A stretch of 64,000 nt of DNA, from NCBI GenBank assembly GCA_019449595.1, contig JAGRPL010000004.1:744001-808000 (forward strand), in the 5' to 3' direction. Made by a program: the position numbers and the translations under genes. Under the pieces are notes generated by a model. The model was not told the origin of the DNA and did no database searches. It saw only the letters and a program-made list of their open reading frames with translations. The stretch is from Rhodoferax sp. (GTDB lineage: Bacteria; Pseudomonadota; Gammaproteobacteria; Burkholderiales; Burkholderiaceae_C). Each line of letters starts with the position of its first letter. Within the stretch, counting starts at the first letter, position 1. Of this stretch, positions 63,272 through 64,000 are shown one piece after another.

Positions 63272-64000
63272 ATGATCATCACCAGCCTCCTGGATACCGA
63301 CCTGTACAAGTTCACCATGATGCAGGTGGTGTTGCACCAGTTTCCCGGTGCCCAAGTGGAATACCGCTTCAAGTGCCGCAACCCCGGCATCGATCTGGCG
63401 GCGCATGCCGATGAAATCCGGGACGAGATCCGCTCCCTGTGCAGCCTGCATTTCCAGGACAGCGAGTTGGCCTACCTGCGGTCCATGCGCTTCATCAAGA
63501 GCGATTTTGTGGATTTCCTGGGACTGTTCAAACTCAACGAGAAGTACATCACCGTCACGCCGCTGCCCAGCGGCGAGATCGAGATCGTCATCGTCGGCCC
63601 CTGGCTGCACACCATCCTGTTCGAGATTCCGGTGCTGGCCATCGTCAACGAGGTGTACTTCCGCAACACGCAGAAGGTGCCCGACTTTCTGGAAGGCCGC
63701 CGCCGGCTGGACGTCAAGATCGGCCAGCTGCAGGCCGAGGGCCTGGCTGACCTGAAGATTGCCGACTACGGCACGCGCCGGCGTTTCTCCCGCGCTTGGC
63801 ACGACGAGGTGCTGCGCGTGCTGGTGGCGCGCCTGGGCAGCGGCACGGCGGGCCAGTTTGCCGGCACCAGCAACACGCTGCTGGCCATGAAGCTGGGACT
63901 GACCCCCCTGGGCACCATGGCCCACGAGTACCTGCAGGCCTCGCAGGCCCTGGGTCCGCGGCTGCGCGACAGCCAGGTGTTTGCCTTCGAGTCCTGGGCG
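63272..64000 (+). CDS. pncB: Nicotinate phosphoribosyltransferase (3' end outside window)
   Basis: Converts nicotinate and PRPP to nicotinate mononucleotide in NAD salvage. The first 243 residues are present: [14 protein letters not shown] at the start, then YRFKCR, and [10 protein letters not shown] with the catalytic loop and [12 protein letters not shown]. The reading frame is open to the right edge. It starts 3 nt after the livF stop, an unexpected companion to an amino acid transporter. Confidence 0.93.
   Translation, partial: MIITSLLDTDLYKFTMMQVVLHQFPGAQVEYRFKCRNPGIDLAAHADEIRDEIRSLCSLHFQDSELAYLRSMRFIKSDFVDFLGLFKLNEKYITVTPLPSGEIEIVIVGPWLHTILFEIPVLAIVNEVYFRNTQKVPDFLEGRRRLDVKIGQLQAEGLADLKIADYGTRRRFSRAWHDEVLRVLVARLGSGTAGQFAGTSNTLLAMKLGLTPLGTMAHEYLQASQALGPRLRDSQVFAFESWA

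Noticed and set aside
61913..63925. A 670-residue minus-strand frame opposite livG/livF/pncB
   Set aside because: It spans three genes of the opposite strand and has no recognisable domain.

Overview
The window is a GC-rich stretch of chromosome that reads as Burkholderiales, most likely Comamonadaceae (Rhodoferax/Polaromonas/Acidovorax-like). This is inferred from gene content and order: cysS-glycosylase-accA-tilS-lysC, tig-clpP-clpX-lon followed by Gly/Cys/Leu tRNAs, and exbB-exbD-lpxK-Trm112-kdsB-adk. A 27-bp interspersed palindromic repeat supports it; I recall similar repeats from that family. No rRNA is present, so the genus is not established. I found no phage, insertion sequence, integron, CRISPR array or recognisable defence island. 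The window is almost all core genome, and the points of interest are regulatory sites, repeats and unusual operon partners.

Layout. 1-6.3 kb: a DUF349 protein converges on a five-gene minus-strand operon (TPR protein, YkuD-type L,D-transpeptidase-like protein, periplasmic and cytoplasmic cyclophilins, lpxH). 6.5-12 kb: cysS, a 3-methyladenine DNA glycosylase, accA, tilS, lysC and tRNA-Ser(GCT). 12-15.5 kb: small unknown genes, a rhodanese, and hemH divergent from a HAD hydrolase. 15.5-24.2 kb: minus-strand genes for a zinc-ribbon protein, a rhodanese, squalene synthesis (hpnC-hpnD-hpnE), a Lon-like protease coupled to hpnE, and a penicillin-acylase-family enzyme. 24.4-28.8 kb: an RND efflux pump (adaptor plus permease).

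28.8-37.4 kb: tRNA-Leu(TAG), the protein quality-control block tig-clpP-clpX-lon, three tRNAs, an unknown protein and an HD-GYP phosphodiesterase. 37.4-43.3 kb: fatty-acid/acyl-CoA genes (acyl-CoA dehydrogenase, an APH-like kinase, a Crp/Fnr regulator, 3-hydroxyacyl-CoA dehydrogenase) and a 2-hydroxyacid dehydrogenase. 43.3-45.5 kb: lexA with a small downstream gene, divergent from an asparaginase across three LexA-like boxes. 45.5-49.4 kb: adk, kdsB, Trm112-like, lpxK, exbD, exbB. 49.7-57.8 kb: xseA, sodB, a DUF192 protein, a small Lys-rich secreted protein, icd, clpS-clpA and a patatin lipoprotein. 57.8-64 kb: a phasin with a pair of inverted TGC-rich operators, a thioesterase, a nitroreductase, a fused LivHM permease with livG and livF, and the 5' part of pncB.

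Most notable signals: nine 27-bp repeats, eight of them inside genes; paired PhaR-like operators at the phasin promoter; triple LexA-like boxes; a long hairpin over a sigma-32-like lon promoter; the hpnCDE-Lon-like operon; and the kinase/acyl-CoA dehydrogenase pair that resembles a split ACAD10/11. No intergenic gap exceeds 300 bases. The largest, 49412-49706, holds only a DnaA-box-like 9-mer that I can name.
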